From: Kosakonia cowanii JCM 10956 = DSM 18146
GTDB taxonomy: Bacteria; Pseudomonadota; Gammaproteobacteria; Enterobacterales; Enterobacteriaceae
Direction of reading: 5' to 3'
Assembly: GCF_001975225.1 (NCBI RefSeq)
Contig: NZ_CP019445.1
Location: 3,596,001-3,660,000, forward strand
DNA: 64,000 bases
Positions 17,410-25,328 of this stretch are shown here, in pieces. Every line of letters starts with the position of its first letter. Within the stretch, counting starts at the first letter, position 1. A program made the translations under genes and the position numbers. Under the pieces are notes generated by a model. That model worked only from the letters and a program-made list of their open reading frames with translations, did no database searches and was not told the DNA's origin.

Positions 17410-18120
17410 TCAGCCAGGAACTGCTTGTTTTTTATTCTGCTTTTCTCTCTCAAGTCTGCGCGCTTTCTTGGCGAAATGATTATCGGTGACAGATTCATAC
17501 TCTTCTTTGGTGAATCCTTTCTGATCGGGGTATTTTGCTGAAATCAGTAGCTGAAACTCAGTCATGGTGAGTTGCTCTGCCTCTGCCCGGCTCATGCTAA
17601 AGTGGTTGCGCGCAGCACTGATATACTCGAAAGCATTAAATTCAGATGTGGCCTGATTATTTTCATGTCGCTGGAGCTTTCTCACCTTTGCCTTGCCGAT
17701 AACGCCGTGGCTTATAAGTGACTGGGCGATGACGATTATTTCGAATGCATCCATCGCGCCGCTCTTCATTTTAAATGCCTTGCCTGACGCTTTGGCCTGC
17801 CGCATCTCCCCAATCAGCGGCGTTACATCCTCATCACAACATGCGGTCATAACTTCCATCGCTGCCATGAGAGCTTTTCTTCCATAACTGCTGGATTTTA
17901 TATGCTCAATAAGCCACGAAGGAATCATCCCGAATGCCTGGTGTGCAGACTGAATAAGCGACGCCACTTCGTCGTGATGCAGGTCATAGAACGCGGCGAC
18001 GATTTCAGACGGATCGCCTATGCGCGTCATGTTTATGAGTGATGGTCTGAAAAAGTATTCTTTTCCTTCGGCATCGATAAGAATCTCGCCTATTTCTTTC
18101 AATGGCGGCCGTGATTTCAT
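17410..18120 (-). CDS. tail assembly chaperone (DUF6246-like)
   Basis: A 236-residue, mainly helical soluble protein between major tail protein and tape measure, the place of lambda G/GT. It opens MKSRPPLKEIGEILIDAEGKEYFFRPS and ends in a basic coiled-coil tail (KKARRLEREKQNKKQAVPG). It fits the DUF6246-like chaperones of ES18-type phages. I see only one continuous frame and no obvious slippery site giving a GT-type extension. It probably binds the tape measure protein during assembly. Confidence 0.75.
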   Translation of the reverse strand: MKSRPPLKEIGEILIDAEGKEYFFRPSLINMTRIGDPSEIVAAFYDLHHDEVASLIQSAHQAFGMIPSWLIEHIKSSSYGRKALMAAMEVMTACCDEDVTPLIGEMRQAKASGKAFKMKSGAMDAFEIIVIAQSLISHGVIGKAKVRKLQRHENNQATSEFNAFEYISAARNHFSMSRAEAEQLTMTEFQLLISAKYPDQKGFTKEEYESVTDNHFAKKARRLEREKQNKKQAVPG

Positions 18121-18170
18121 AATTCCTCCATAAGCATTATCAAGGGCTGGTTGCCAGCCCTTTGTAATGG

Positions 18171-18917
18171 TTACGAAGCTGTGACCGTAACAGCGCAGGT
18201 GCCGGTAAAGTTGCCATCGTTAGATTTAAACGTGATGGTTGCGGAGCCAGCGGCTACCGCTGTGACCAGTCCTGTAGAGCTCACTGTTGCCTTGGTAGCA
18301 TCAGAGGTTGTCCAGGTTCCCGATTTATCCGTAGCATCAGACGGCTGTACTGCACCAGTAAGCTGGCGAGTTGCACCGACAACCAGGGAAGTGGTCGCAG
18401 GGGTTACCGTTACGCCAGTGGCTGGTACCGTTTCATCGGTATCAATTACCTGGATGGTGTCGGCATCCGCCACCTTGAATTCGGTGCTGAACGTTACGAT
18501 GTCGTTAGTGCCCCCGTCTGAGCTCAGAGCGTTGATCAGCATGTAGCCGATGAAAGTTACCGGGCCGAATTCCATGCGCACCCACAACGTCGGCTGACGA
18601 GTGGCCTGTATCTCGTTGTTGAAGTACTTAATAAGGCGACCTACACCGTACTGATCCAGTTTGTCATTGCGGCGCACTTCACCCTCAAACGAAATGGTGA
18701 AGTCTGCGTTGGTGACGATGTTTTCGACATAACCCTTGGTATCATCCGCATCGGATGTCACGCTGTTCGGCGAAAAGTCGAAACCTTTACTGGTACCAGC
18801 TGCCAGCGATTTCCATTCGGATTCGGAAGGAAGTGTGTCGGCACAACCATCAGCCACTTCAAGGACAATTGCGCGGCCAAAAAGCTTTGTGTTGTCCGTA
18901 GGGCAATTTGCTGCCAT
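18171..18917 (-). CDS. major tail tube protein with C-terminal Ig-like domain
   Basis: 248 residues. The first about 165 are the tail-tube beta-barrel fold (MAANCPTDNTKLFGRAIVLEVADG...). Residues about 166-248 form a bacterial Ig-like (Big_2) domain: TGVTVTPATTSLVVGATRQL, then SDATKATVSSTGLVTAVAAG and ATITFKSNDG. As in lambda V, the Ig domain would decorate the tail surface and may bind cell-surface sugars weakly. It is followed by the chaperone gene. Confidence 0.92.
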   Translation of the reverse strand: MAANCPTDNTKLFGRAIVLEVADGCADTLPSESEWKSLAAGTSKGFDFSPNSVTSDADDTKGYVENIVTNADFTISFEGEVRRNDKLDQYGVGRLIKYFNNEIQATRQPTLWVRMEFGPVTFIGYMLINALSSDGGTNDIVTFSTEFKVADADTIQVIDTDETVPATGVTVTPATTSLVVGATRQLTGAVQPSDATDKSGTWTTSDATKATVSSTGLVTAVAAGSATITFKSNDGNFTGTCAVTVTAS

Positions 18918-18939
18918 GGGGAAACTCCTCTCAATAAAT

Positions 18940-18963
18940 AAAAAAGGCCGCCTGATGGCAGCC
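18940..18963 (-). terminator. hairpin before the major tail gene
   Basis: On the minus strand GGCTGCCatcaGGCGGCC then six T, in the 58-base gap before the major tail gene. Antiterminated late transcription would read through it; it may help set tail-gene levels. Confidence 0.6.
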
Positions 18964-18975
18964 TGGTGTTTTTGC

Positions 18976-19359
18976 TTACTCCCCGTAGAGGCAAGCGAAG
19001 GAAAGACGAAAAACGATCCTCCCCTCTTCCGTTAGTTGCGGTGGCGGTATGCCGCCAATGTTTTCAATGTGACCAACGCAAGGGTGGCTGATCGGATTTT
19101 CCTGAACATACTCAATAATGCGCTGTACAGCATTCAGGGCTTCTTTGCGCTTATCCTTCGCGCCGACAACGTCCACCATAACGTAATATGTTGAACCGAG
19201 TTCATTGCGAATTGCAGAGCCACCGTCTGGACGGAAAACAATGACAGCCGTCGATAAATTACCAGGATCGTCGTACATCAACTGCTGAACTTTAAATCCA
19301 TTGGTGAGCCCGGCATCAACAAACAAGTCACTAACGCGTTGGAACATTAAAGGCGTCAT
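18976..19359 (-). CDS. tail terminator protein (gpU-like)
   Basis: 127 residues (MTPLMFQRVSDLFVDAGLTN...) with the alpha/beta pattern of gpU-type tail terminators that cap the tail tube before head joining. It lies just before the major tail gene and overlaps the gp10-like gene by four bases. Identification rests on position and general similarity to ES18-like phages. Confidence 0.75.
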   Translation of the reverse strand: MTPLMFQRVSDLFVDAGLTNGFKVQQLMYDDPGNLSTAVIVFRPDGGSAIRNELGSTYYVMVDVVGAKDKRKEALNAVQRIIEYVQENPISHPCVGHIENIGGIPPPQLTEEGRIVFRLSFACLYGE

Positions 19360-19781
19360 AGCGACATTTCCTTTTTAACGACGGTATCGACCTGAATTGT
19401 TGTGCGTTCGCCAGCTTTCTTCAGGAACTCAGGCTCGCCAGTCCTGTCCCATATGTTCCCTCTTGAACCGGGCGCCTGCCCTTTATCAACCGGGCGAGGC
19501 GTTTTCTTACCGAGGTGTTTGCCGGGTGCCTCATGAACTGAAGCGGCATACTTCGCTGAGTAGCCAACCTTGCCTGTGATGCGGGTGCCATTAACGTTAA
19601 CATCGCGGAACTGAGAATTGAGTAGCGTGCTGGTATCGATCGGCACCATAGTTGCGGACTCAGCACCTACGATATACAGCGCCGAATAAACGGCACGCAG
19701 AGCCTTCTTGCCATCTATCGTGTTCGCTATACGATTAATGGTTTTGACGGCCTGACTCACGCCCTTAACCTTGACGCCCAT
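19356..19781 (-). CDS. HK97 gp10-like tail-completion protein
   Basis: 141 residues with the HK97-gp10 look: MGVKVKGVSQAVKTINRIAN, then SALYIVGAESATMVPIDTS and YAASVHEAPGKH (conserved Y..xVEf-type element). The protein is basic and small, expected at the head-tail joint. Start and stop overlap neighbours by a few bases, a tight operon. Confidence 0.85.
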   Translation of the reverse strand: MGVKVKGVSQAVKTINRIANTIDGKKALRAVYSALYIVGAESATMVPIDTSTLLNSQFRDVNVNGTRITGKVGYSAKYAASVHEAPGKHLGKKTPRPVDKGQAPGSRGNIWDRTGEPEFLKKAGERTTIQVDTVVKKEMSL

Positions 19782-19783
19782 AT

Positions 19784-20131
19784 CTAAACTCCAGTCAGGA
19801 TGGCGTAATCATCTGCCAGGCGCTCGAACGTGTCGGCATAGCGGATAACCTGCCGCACCTCATCAGCGCCAGCCACAACCGGGTCGGCTTCTGTCGACAA
19901 GCCAATCAGCAGGTAATCACCGGCTGCTGCCAGCGCGAACTCCGTCCAGAATGTGTTTTTAACGACGAGCTCAACACCAAGACTCGACAGTCGCTTTGAT
20001 AGCCCACCCTCATAGTCACAGAGGATTTGCTCAGGCGCAGAATACCCGAGAGGGTCGCCGTATTGATCTTTGCCAAGATTGCGCCAGATTGTCGCCGTGG
20101 CGGTGTAAGACCACGAAGCTGTTGCCGACAT
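19784..20131 (-). CDS. head-tail joining protein
   Basis: 115 residues (MSATASWSYTATATIWRNLG...) with a beta-rich fold typical of head-closure or stopper proteins placed between connector and gp10-like genes. It overlaps the preceding homing endonuclease gene by one base. No motif fixes the exact role. Confidence 0.7.
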   Translation of the reverse strand: MSATASWSYTATATIWRNLGKDQYGDPLGYSAPEQILCDYEGGLSKRLSSLGVELVVKNTFWTEFALAAAGDYLLIGLSTEADPVVAGADEVRQVIRYADTFERLADDYAILTGV

Positions 20132-20799
20132 TAGACTACCCTCGCATATGATCGACCCTGCCGGATATGGGCAATGTTAGCCTTTGAGACGCCATATCTT
20201 TTGGCGATAGTGGTAAGAGAATCACCATCTGAAATGGCGCGACGAATTTCGCGCACCTGCTCATCGGTAAACTTGGCGTGTGACGGGGTAACACCGAACA
20301 TAGGGTTACCAGCGCCTGAATTCTTGGCTGATATTTTAGCTTTGACTTCAGGCAGGCTACTCATACCTGCGCAGGCCGGCACTTTGCCGAACCAGCAGTT
20401 TTTATCTCCGCGCCGACTTTCCGCCATATTCGCCTTTGATTCTTCGGTGTGAATAACTCCGAGACAGCTCCCAGCGTTTGGCGCGATATTGAAAGTCGGG
20501 TTTAATTCGCGAAAGAATCGCTGCTCGGCGGCAATAAGCTCTGACTTATTACTCACTACTTCCAGAACGGAGAAATCAAAGACACCTTTGCCATGTTTAT
20601 TCCATGACTCCTGAAGGTTTCTGTTCCCATGCGTGCCTTTCCGCAGCTTATAGCGATGACTCGCCCACCGTCCTGAAATGTTAACCGTGGATCCGATATA
20701 TGCCTCACCAGTGATGGTGTTGGTAATCTGATATACGCCTGCAACGCCATTATAAGATGGCGCATTATGGTGCTGATGGCTTAAGATTTGATGAGCCAT
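20131..20799 (-). CDS. GIY-YIG homing endonuclease (free-standing)
   Basis: 222 residues. The GIY-YIG nuclease domain spans about 18-105: GVYQIT and AYIGSTVNISGRW, with a distal Glu in LIAAEQRFF. Two NUMOD3-type DNA-binding elements follow (KANMAESRRGDKNCWFGK and KAKISAKNSGAGNPMFG). A C-terminal helix-turn-helix (LTTIAKRYGVSKANIAHIRQG) completes the SegA-like layout. It has no structural role in head or tail and interrupts the head-tail joining genes, so it is a selfish mobile gene that cuts phages lacking it. Its spread by gene conversion is known for the family. Confidence 0.92.
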   Translation of the reverse strand: MAHQILSHQHHNAPSYNGVAGVYQITNTITGEAYIGSTVNISGRWASHRYKLRKGTHGNRNLQESWNKHGKGVFDFSVLEVVSNKSELIAAEQRFFRELNPTFNIAPNAGSCLGVIHTEESKANMAESRRGDKNCWFGKVPACAGMSSLPEVKAKISAKNSGAGNPMFGVTPSHAKFTDEQVREIRRAISDGDSLTTIAKRYGVSKANIAHIRQGRSYARVV

Positions 20800-20903
20800 G
20801 AGTTACCTCCGCAATAGGTAATGATGGTTAGAGCCGGTGGCAATGTTGACGCATTCCCCGGCTCGTTAATTTTACCATTTGCTGGCTTTTTATACACCAA
20901 TTC

Positions 20904-21074
20904 TCACTCCTTCCACTTGAGCACCTTCGCGCCAGTAGCCCGTATGCTCGCGCAGTTGATGAACCACTCGCCATCCGATTTGACGTGGCCGGTGGTCTCC
21001 CGCCCGGTGTCGGTCTTCACCCATACGCGCGTGAATGTCGCCGGCAGTTTTACCTCTACAGGCACCCAGGCCAT
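20904..21074 (-). CDS. small head-region protein, 56 residues
   Basis: A 56-residue frame starting ATG in a TGATG overlap with the stop of the connector gene. The sequence MAWVPVEVKLPATFTRVWVK then ETTGHVKSDGEWFIN reads as a small beta-rich protein of the DUF551-like kind. No catalytic motif. The tight coupling supports a real gene. The homing endonuclease gene was inserted just downstream of it. Confidence 0.65.
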   Translation of the reverse strand: MAWVPVEVKLPATFTRVWVKTDTGRETTGHVKSDGEWFINCASIRATGAKVLKWKE

Positions 21075-21454
21075 CAGCAGCCCCCGACAACATCGAAAAA
21101 CCCTACGCTATTACCGGCAGTGATCGGCAACTCGCCGGTGCAGCCGCTGGTATCGAGGCGGGATAGCGTGTCGCGCAGCCATGTAACACCGTCGTCGCCA
21201 TACTCAAACGAGCGTGACGCACCAGATGGTGCTGACTGCGATTTGATACGTCGCGCGCCGGATGAAGTGGCCATCAGCGCCGCAGCGTAGATAAGAATGA
21301 GCTGCGCGGTGCACTCGTCATATCCCGCACCTTCAAGGCACGGAATGATTTTGTTCACCACGCAGAGGATTGGAGTAAGCAAAGCGTCAGGGATGGCAAA
21401 CCCCACTTCGGAGAGGAAGCCTTTCACGTCGTCAGCCGTAACCGGGGTCGCCAT
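21074..21454 (-). CDS. head-tail connector / adaptor protein
   Basis: 126 residues (MATPVTADDVKGFLSEVGFAIPDALL...) with helical bundle character and the AAALMATSSGARRIKSQSAPSG region found in adaptor proteins. It is placed between capsid genes and tail-completion genes, the adaptor position (gp15/gp6 type). Confidence 0.75.
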   Translation of the reverse strand: MATPVTADDVKGFLSEVGFAIPDALLTPILCVVNKIIPCLEGAGYDECTAQLILIYAAALMATSSGARRIKSQSAPSGASRSFEYGDDGVTWLRDTLSRLDTSGCTGELPITAGNSVGFFDVVGGC

Positions 21455-21456
21455 TG

Positions 21457-21822
21457 TTATTTCACCTTCTTCTTCAATTCTTCCAGCGCGGCTTCTGCAT
21501 CATCAGCGCGTTTCTTTTCTGCTGCCAGCGCGTCGGCGTGCGCTTTGCCTTTCGCTTCAGCGTCAGCGGTCAGCTTGTCGATCTGCGCCAGCGCGTCGGC
21601 GTATTGCATTTGCAGTCCAGACAGATCAGCGGTCTGCGCGGACGGAGTAGCCACTTCGAAGGAAAGCTTTTCGCCTTTCTTCTGGTCAGTCTTCTTCGCC
21701 TTGCCGGTCTGTAACCAGCGCTCTGCTGTTGCGTCGTCAACATCAACTACCGAGCCAACCCCCAGCTTGCGGAGGTCGGCACCGGCGTGCAGGTTGGTTG
21801 CCACGATTTCTACCAGTGCCAT
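21457..21822 (-). CDS. head-region protein with coiled-coil tail
   Basis: 121 residues. The first half (MALVEIVATNLHAGADLRKLGVG... ATAERWLQTGKAK) resembles the small fold of phage FI-like or DUF7302-type proteins. The second half is an Ala/Lys/Glu coiled coil ending ALEELKKKVK. It directly follows the major capsid gene and may act in head completion; the role is inferred. Confidence 0.65.
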   Translation of the reverse strand: MALVEIVATNLHAGADLRKLGVGSVVDVDDATAERWLQTGKAKKTDQKKGEKLSFEVATPSAQTADLSGLQMQYADALAQIDKLTADAEAKGKAHADALAAEKKRADDAEAALEELKKKVK

Positions 21823-21831
21823 GATTTATCC

Positions 21832-22929
21832 TTAGCTCGATGCGTGAATGACGGAATATTTGTTGTTGATGTCCTGCTTGACCATCAACCCCATTGCGCC
21901 CCAGGTGCGCCAGATGTAGTCGCTGTTGTACTCCGGGCGGGGAGATGCAACGGTGCCGATAGCCTGGCCTACGATCGGAGCGATAACGCCTGCGCCAAGC
22001 GGCACAATGACGATTTCGTTACCAGACAGCTGGCTGTCTTCTTTGATCGCCTCCACGCCGGTCAGCTTCAGGATTTCATCCATCACGGTGCCGGACTGGT
22101 AGTTATCGGAGAAGAAGCGCTCCCAGTTAGAGATGATTTCGCCAGACACATACCAGGTCTGATTTGCATACTGGCTGTTGATGCGTCGCATCTGGTCACG
22201 CAGCGCGATTGCGCCAGCGCGCATCTGCTGAGAGGTTGCAGTCGGCGACGTGAAGTCGATGTTCAGACCGGAAGCGCCAAGGTCAATCTGCGCCACACGC
22301 TCATCATCTTTCAGGCCTTTCCAGGTCAGGTCATCGAACACGGCAAAGTTACCCGCTTTATCGCGGAAGCCGTTGAAGATGTAGTCGACGTAGCGGCGCT
22401 GCACGTCTTCAACCGATCCGCGCTGGGCATCAGCCTGAGACTGAAGAGCGGAGGGGCTGTTGAAGATCGGGTCGCGCCATTCGAACTTGAAGCCCGAATC
22501 ATGGATCGGAACCATGGTTCCGTCGAAGGTGTAGCTGCGGGCATCAAGCGCCGCGCCGACCTGACCAGACATGGATGTGTGTGCCCAGCCGCGACCGCCG
22601 GTACGAGCATAATCGTAACGGGACTGCTCGATGCGAACTGAGCGCGACAGCGGCATCAGGTCGTTGAGCAGTGTAAACTCGGTATTAGGCTCGAACTGTT
22701 GCAGAACGGTGGTATCGAAAGCACGGTACAGGCGGCGGATATCGTCAACGGCGTTAGTCGCATCAAGGTACGGCGTATCTTCTGCGGCGCCACGGAACTG
22801 TGTACGTGCCAGGAAATCAGCTGCAGCTTGCGAACTGGCATTACGCTCAGCGTCCAGGGCGCGCCACTGAGCCTGGTTAATTGCAAAATTACCGGTCTTT
22901 TCGCCGATAGACTTCGAGAATACAAACAT
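21832..22929 (-). CDS. major capsid protein (DUF6260 type)
   Basis: 365 residues (MFVFSKSIGEKTGNFAINQAQ...), the icosahedral shell subunit. The E-loop/P-domain type features include the FTLLNDLMPLSRSVRIEQSR segment and a C-terminal A-domain rich in hydrophobic and Gly residues (VIVPLGAGVIAPIVGQAIGT). It lies after the decoration protein and maturation protease genes. The family assignment is from similarity to ES18-like capsid proteins. Confidence 0.85.
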   Translation of the reverse strand: MFVFSKSIGEKTGNFAINQAQWRALDAERNASSQAAADFLARTQFRGAAEDTPYLDATNAVDDIRRLYRAFDTTVLQQFEPNTEFTLLNDLMPLSRSVRIEQSRYDYARTGGRGWAHTSMSGQVGAALDARSYTFDGTMVPIHDSGFKFEWRDPIFNSPSALQSQADAQRGSVEDVQRRYVDYIFNGFRDKAGNFAVFDDLTWKGLKDDERVAQIDLGASGLNIDFTSPTATSQQMRAGAIALRDQMRRINSQYANQTWYVSGEIISNWERFFSDNYQSGTVMDEILKLTGVEAIKEDSQLSGNEIVIVPLGAGVIAPIVGQAIGTVASPRPEYNSDYIWRTWGAMGLMVKQDINNKYSVIHASS

Positions 22930-22938
22930 AGCCTTCCC

Positions 22939-23373
22939 TTACTTGATTACAACGCGCAGCAGGTCGCCTGCAGCTGCGGTGTATGGTTTTTCTTCTTCCA
23001 CGTAGCAACGAACAGACTCATCGCCAGCGGCAACTTTGACGCGACCATTTGCAATAGACAGCGCCTGGCCTTTTGTGTAGGTGCCTGCGGCGGCACGCAC
23101 GTTCAGAAACATTCCAGGCAGCGGCTGGATGCCGATCACAAGCTCATTAGCAGCGATAGCGTCGTCAACGCCCAGGCAGCGCAGATAGTCTTTGTTAGCC
23201 ACGTAGAGAATGGCAGCTTCGTTGCCTGCCACAGAGGCTGTAAATTTGTCGGTCGCACTAAAAAAGCCGATAGTGCCGGGCAGAGTTGACGCGGCAGCGC
23301 CACCTTCACGGTTGAGCAGCGGATTAGGGAATACGCCGCCCGCGTGGATCACATGCTTTCCATCTTTAGCCAT
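22939..23373 (-). CDS. capsid decoration protein
   Basis: 144 residues (MAKDGKHVIHAGGVFPNPLL...), beta-rich, with a central KGQALSIANGRVKVAAGDE motif of the structural cement/decoration group. Its place between protease-scaffold and major capsid genes agrees with a lambda D-like role stabilising the head. Confidence 0.78.
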   Translation of the reverse strand: MAKDGKHVIHAGGVFPNPLLNREGGAAASTLPGTIGFFSATDKFTASVAGNEAAILYVANKDYLRCLGVDDAIAANELVIGIQPLPGMFLNVRAAAGTYTKGQALSIANGRVKVAAGDESVRCYVEEEKPYTAAAGDLLRVVIK

Positions 23374-23376
23374 TAT

Positions 23377-23823
23377 TTACTCCGGCATTTCGCTGACAGA
23401 TTGAGTGTTATTAGCCTGGCGGAATGCACCATTCAGGCCGGTGGAGGTGTGGCACTGCGCATACAGGCCATCGAGCGCGGCCCCATCAAGCGCGTTGACT
23501 GCCAGATCGTCGAGCTGGAACTTAGCTTTAACTGCGGCGCGCTTTTCGCCTTTCTCTTTGTCGGCGTTCACAGCAAGACCGCTTTCGATGGCGTTAAGCT
23601 TGTCGGCAAATGGCGCGAACCACGCGGGGGCTTGCTCGCTGTTGGTGGCCTGCTCTTTTTTCTTTGGCTTGCCGGTTTCCGGGTCGATTTCTTCATCGCC
23701 TTTTTTCTTGGCGGTGGCTTCTTCGGCCTTCATCTGGTTGTATGCGTCCATCAGCTCGGCGTCGGACTTGCCTTCAGTCGGCTTACCAGCGGCTTGCAGC
23801 GCATTGATAATCAGTTCTTTCAT
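23377..23823 (-). CDS. internal scaffold product of the protease gene
   Basis: An ATG at 23823, in frame inside the protease gene, is preceded by GGAGAGAACGATCCG, an excellent Shine-Dalgarno at suitable spacing. Starting there gives a 148-residue protein (MKELIINALQAAGKPTEGKS...) made only of the helical scaffold part, the arrangement known from lambda C/Nu3. Presence of the site is seen; its use is inferred. Confidence 0.6.
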   Translation of the reverse strand: MKELIINALQAAGKPTEGKSDAELMDAYNQMKAEEATAKKKGDEEIDPETGKPKKKEQATNSEQAPAWFAPFADKLNAIESGLAVNADKEKGEKRAAVKAKFQLDDLAVNALDGAALDGLYAQCHTSTGLNGAFRQANNTQSVSEMPE

Positions 23824-24780
23824 CGGATCGTTCTCTCCGTTAGTTTTAATCTCGTACTCAGTTGGTTTGCGCACGACTTCTACAGGTTCGCCGACGAGCG
23901 ATACTGCCCCGTCAGAGATGAGGTACTTCTGTTTGAAGAGGGACCGGCCAGAATCGTTCTTCTTCTCTTCTTCGAAAATCAGATAGTCCGGGTAAATGCT
24001 GACGACATAGCGCCAAGAATCAGGAATGTTTGCGCGAATTGCTTCACGCAGCGATGCGGCGATCTCGTCGAAGGACATCCCGCCGTCATTAGCGACAAAG
24101 AACTTTATTTTGTTCAGCCATCCGTCTTTACGGTTGTCGCTAACAATTGCGTCGTGAAGGTTACAGACCTCAATTTCAGTCTCATCACCTTCGGCATTAA
24201 CGAAGATTCCCACGCCCTCATCCGGCGTACCGGCGCCGGGCTCATCAAGCAGCACCGCCACATGGTCAAACATCATGTTGGTGGCGATTTCGTTGTACTT
24301 CTTGCCTTTCGACTCGCCATTGGCGGCGATACCGGAATACAGCAGCCCGGTAGAGATGTGGATGGCCTCGGTATTGGTGCCAGCCACCATCTCATCCAGC
24401 CGGTTGATCAGGCGCTTACCCTTCTCGCTGGATTCGGCGTACTGGCGGTCAACATACATGTCACCACTGACCTTGCCGTCTGCATGGCTGACGTTTTGCA
24501 GCCATGCACCGACGTGGTAGTTGTTCACCGCACGGACATCGCGCGCCGAAACGTGCTTACCGTCCACTTTAGGGTGGCCCAGCGGCATCGGGTTACGCTC
24601 AAGCGTGTTGTAGGCCTTTTCGATTTCGGCTGCCGGGTACAACTTCCGGTTCATCACGATATCGTCCACGACAGGCGTGATGCCGCGAACCACGATATGT
24701 GGCTTGCCGTCGATGGTTTCAGTGGTGATGTTTGAAGCGGAGTTGACGACGGTCAGCACGTTAACGCGGTTGCGTTTCAT
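23377..24780 (-). CDS. head maturation protease with scaffold domain (DUF2213)
   Basis: 467 residues. The N-terminal about 250 form the DUF2213 prohead protease domain (VVVRGITPVVDDIVMNRKLYP-like start, with GHPKVDGKHVSARDVRA and a Ser/His-rich core). The C-terminal about 150 residues are helical and charged (KAEEATAKKKGDEEIDPETG), typical of a scaffold. Met at about residue 320 has a strong internal ribosome site, so scaffold may also be made alone. It precedes decoration and capsid genes. Confidence 0.85.
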   Translation of the reverse strand: MKRNRVNVLTVVNSASNITTETIDGKPHIVVRGITPVVDDIVMNRKLYPAAEIEKAYNTLERNPMPLGHPKVDGKHVSARDVRAVNNYHVGAWLQNVSHADGKVSGDMYVDRQYAESSEKGKRLINRLDEMVAGTNTEAIHISTGLLYSGIAANGESKGKKYNEIATNMMFDHVAVLLDEPGAGTPDEGVGIFVNAEGDETEIEVCNLHDAIVSDNRKDGWLNKIKFFVANDGGMSFDEIAASLREAIRANIPDSWRYVVSIYPDYLIFEEEKKNDSGRSLFKQKYLISDGAVSLVGEPVEVVRKPTEYEIKTNGENDPMKELIINALQAAGKPTEGKSDAELMDAYNQMKAEEATAKKKGDEEIDPETGKPKKKEQATNSEQAPAWFAPFADKLNAIESGLAVNADKEKGEKRAAVKAKFQLDDLAVNALDGAALDGLYAQCHTSTGLNGAFRQANNTQSVSEMPE

Positions 24781-24810
24781 GCTGGGTCCTCATTGGTGGA
24801 TTTAGGAAAT

Positions 24811-24835
24811 AAAAAACCCGCCGAAGCGGGTTTTT
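24811..24835 (-). terminator. bidirectional terminator after the repressor-like moron
   Basis: AACCCGCttcgGCGGGTT with T runs in both directions, three bases after the stop of the 125-residue gene. Confidence 0.85.
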
Positions 24836-24837
24836 GT

Positions 24838-25215
24838 TCATTCTTCGTAGTCGATATCTAACTCATCGCCAGGGTAGGCCTTAGAGTATGCGTCTGTGAT
24901 GGCTTCCTCTCCCTGCATTCTCAGTCCTTTAATCCTTTTGGCTGTCAACTTGGCCCAGTTATTCATGGCGTCCTGCTTTAAAAAACAATAATGATCATCA
25001 TTACTTTCGATTAAAACCCATCCAATTTCACCCAGTGAATTTCCTACTTCACGAATGAAGCCGGGATGAATGTTTGATCGGTTAGATATTTTCCTCATCG
25101 TTTCTTTAGAGATTTTGTAGCGAGTAATAACCTTATTTTTTTCTTTTGCATATTCATCAAGGTTCAAAACGATGAGCTTTGCGGTGCCTTCTGGAGAGAT
25201 GCGAATTCTGGGCAT
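24838..25215 (-). CDS. small AT-rich moron, possible DNA-binding protein
   Basis: 125 residues, Lys/Ile/Asn-rich and more AT-rich than the head genes around it. The middle (ITRYKISKETMRKISNRSNIHPGFIREVGNSL) could be a helix-turn-helix-like bundle; the end is acidic (DELDIDYEE). I do not recognise a family. It has its own sigma-70 promoter, a 12-bp palindrome at the start of its transcript and its own terminator, so it is probably expressed in the lysogen and self-regulated. It lies between the minor head and protease genes. Confidence 0.7.
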   Translation of the reverse strand: MPRIRISPEGTAKLIVLNLDEYAKEKNKVITRYKISKETMRKISNRSNIHPGFIREVGNSLGEIGWVLIESNDDHYCFLKQDAMNNWAKLTAKRIKGLRMQGEEAITDAYSKAYPGDELDIDYEE

Positions 25216-25260
25216 TTTTTTAATCCTCTAATGAGTTAAATAGGTTTTACCAGCGCGACC

Positions 25261-25306
25261 AATCAGCTGATTAACAAAACTTACCACTTAACTTTTAGAG
25301 TATCAA
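25261..25306 (-). promoter_or_regulatory. promoter and palindromic operator of the moron
   Basis: On the minus strand TTGATA (25306-25301), 17 bases, TAAGTT (25283-25278). The perfect palindrome AATCAGCTGATT (25261-25272) lies at about +1 to +12, a good place for a repressor. Confidence 0.6.
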
Positions 25307-25328
25307 GTTGCAATTTCTTTAAGTTAAC

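Noticed and set aside
17410..18120. Programmed frameshift making a G/GT-type chaperone
   Set aside because: No slippery heptamer with a coding extension was visible after the chaperone gene; the next gene is a separate moron.
23344..24735. 463-codon open frame on the plus strand opposite the head protease
   Set aside because: It mirrors the codon pattern of the real protease gene, has no domain and no RBS, and the minus frame matches a known family in its expected place.
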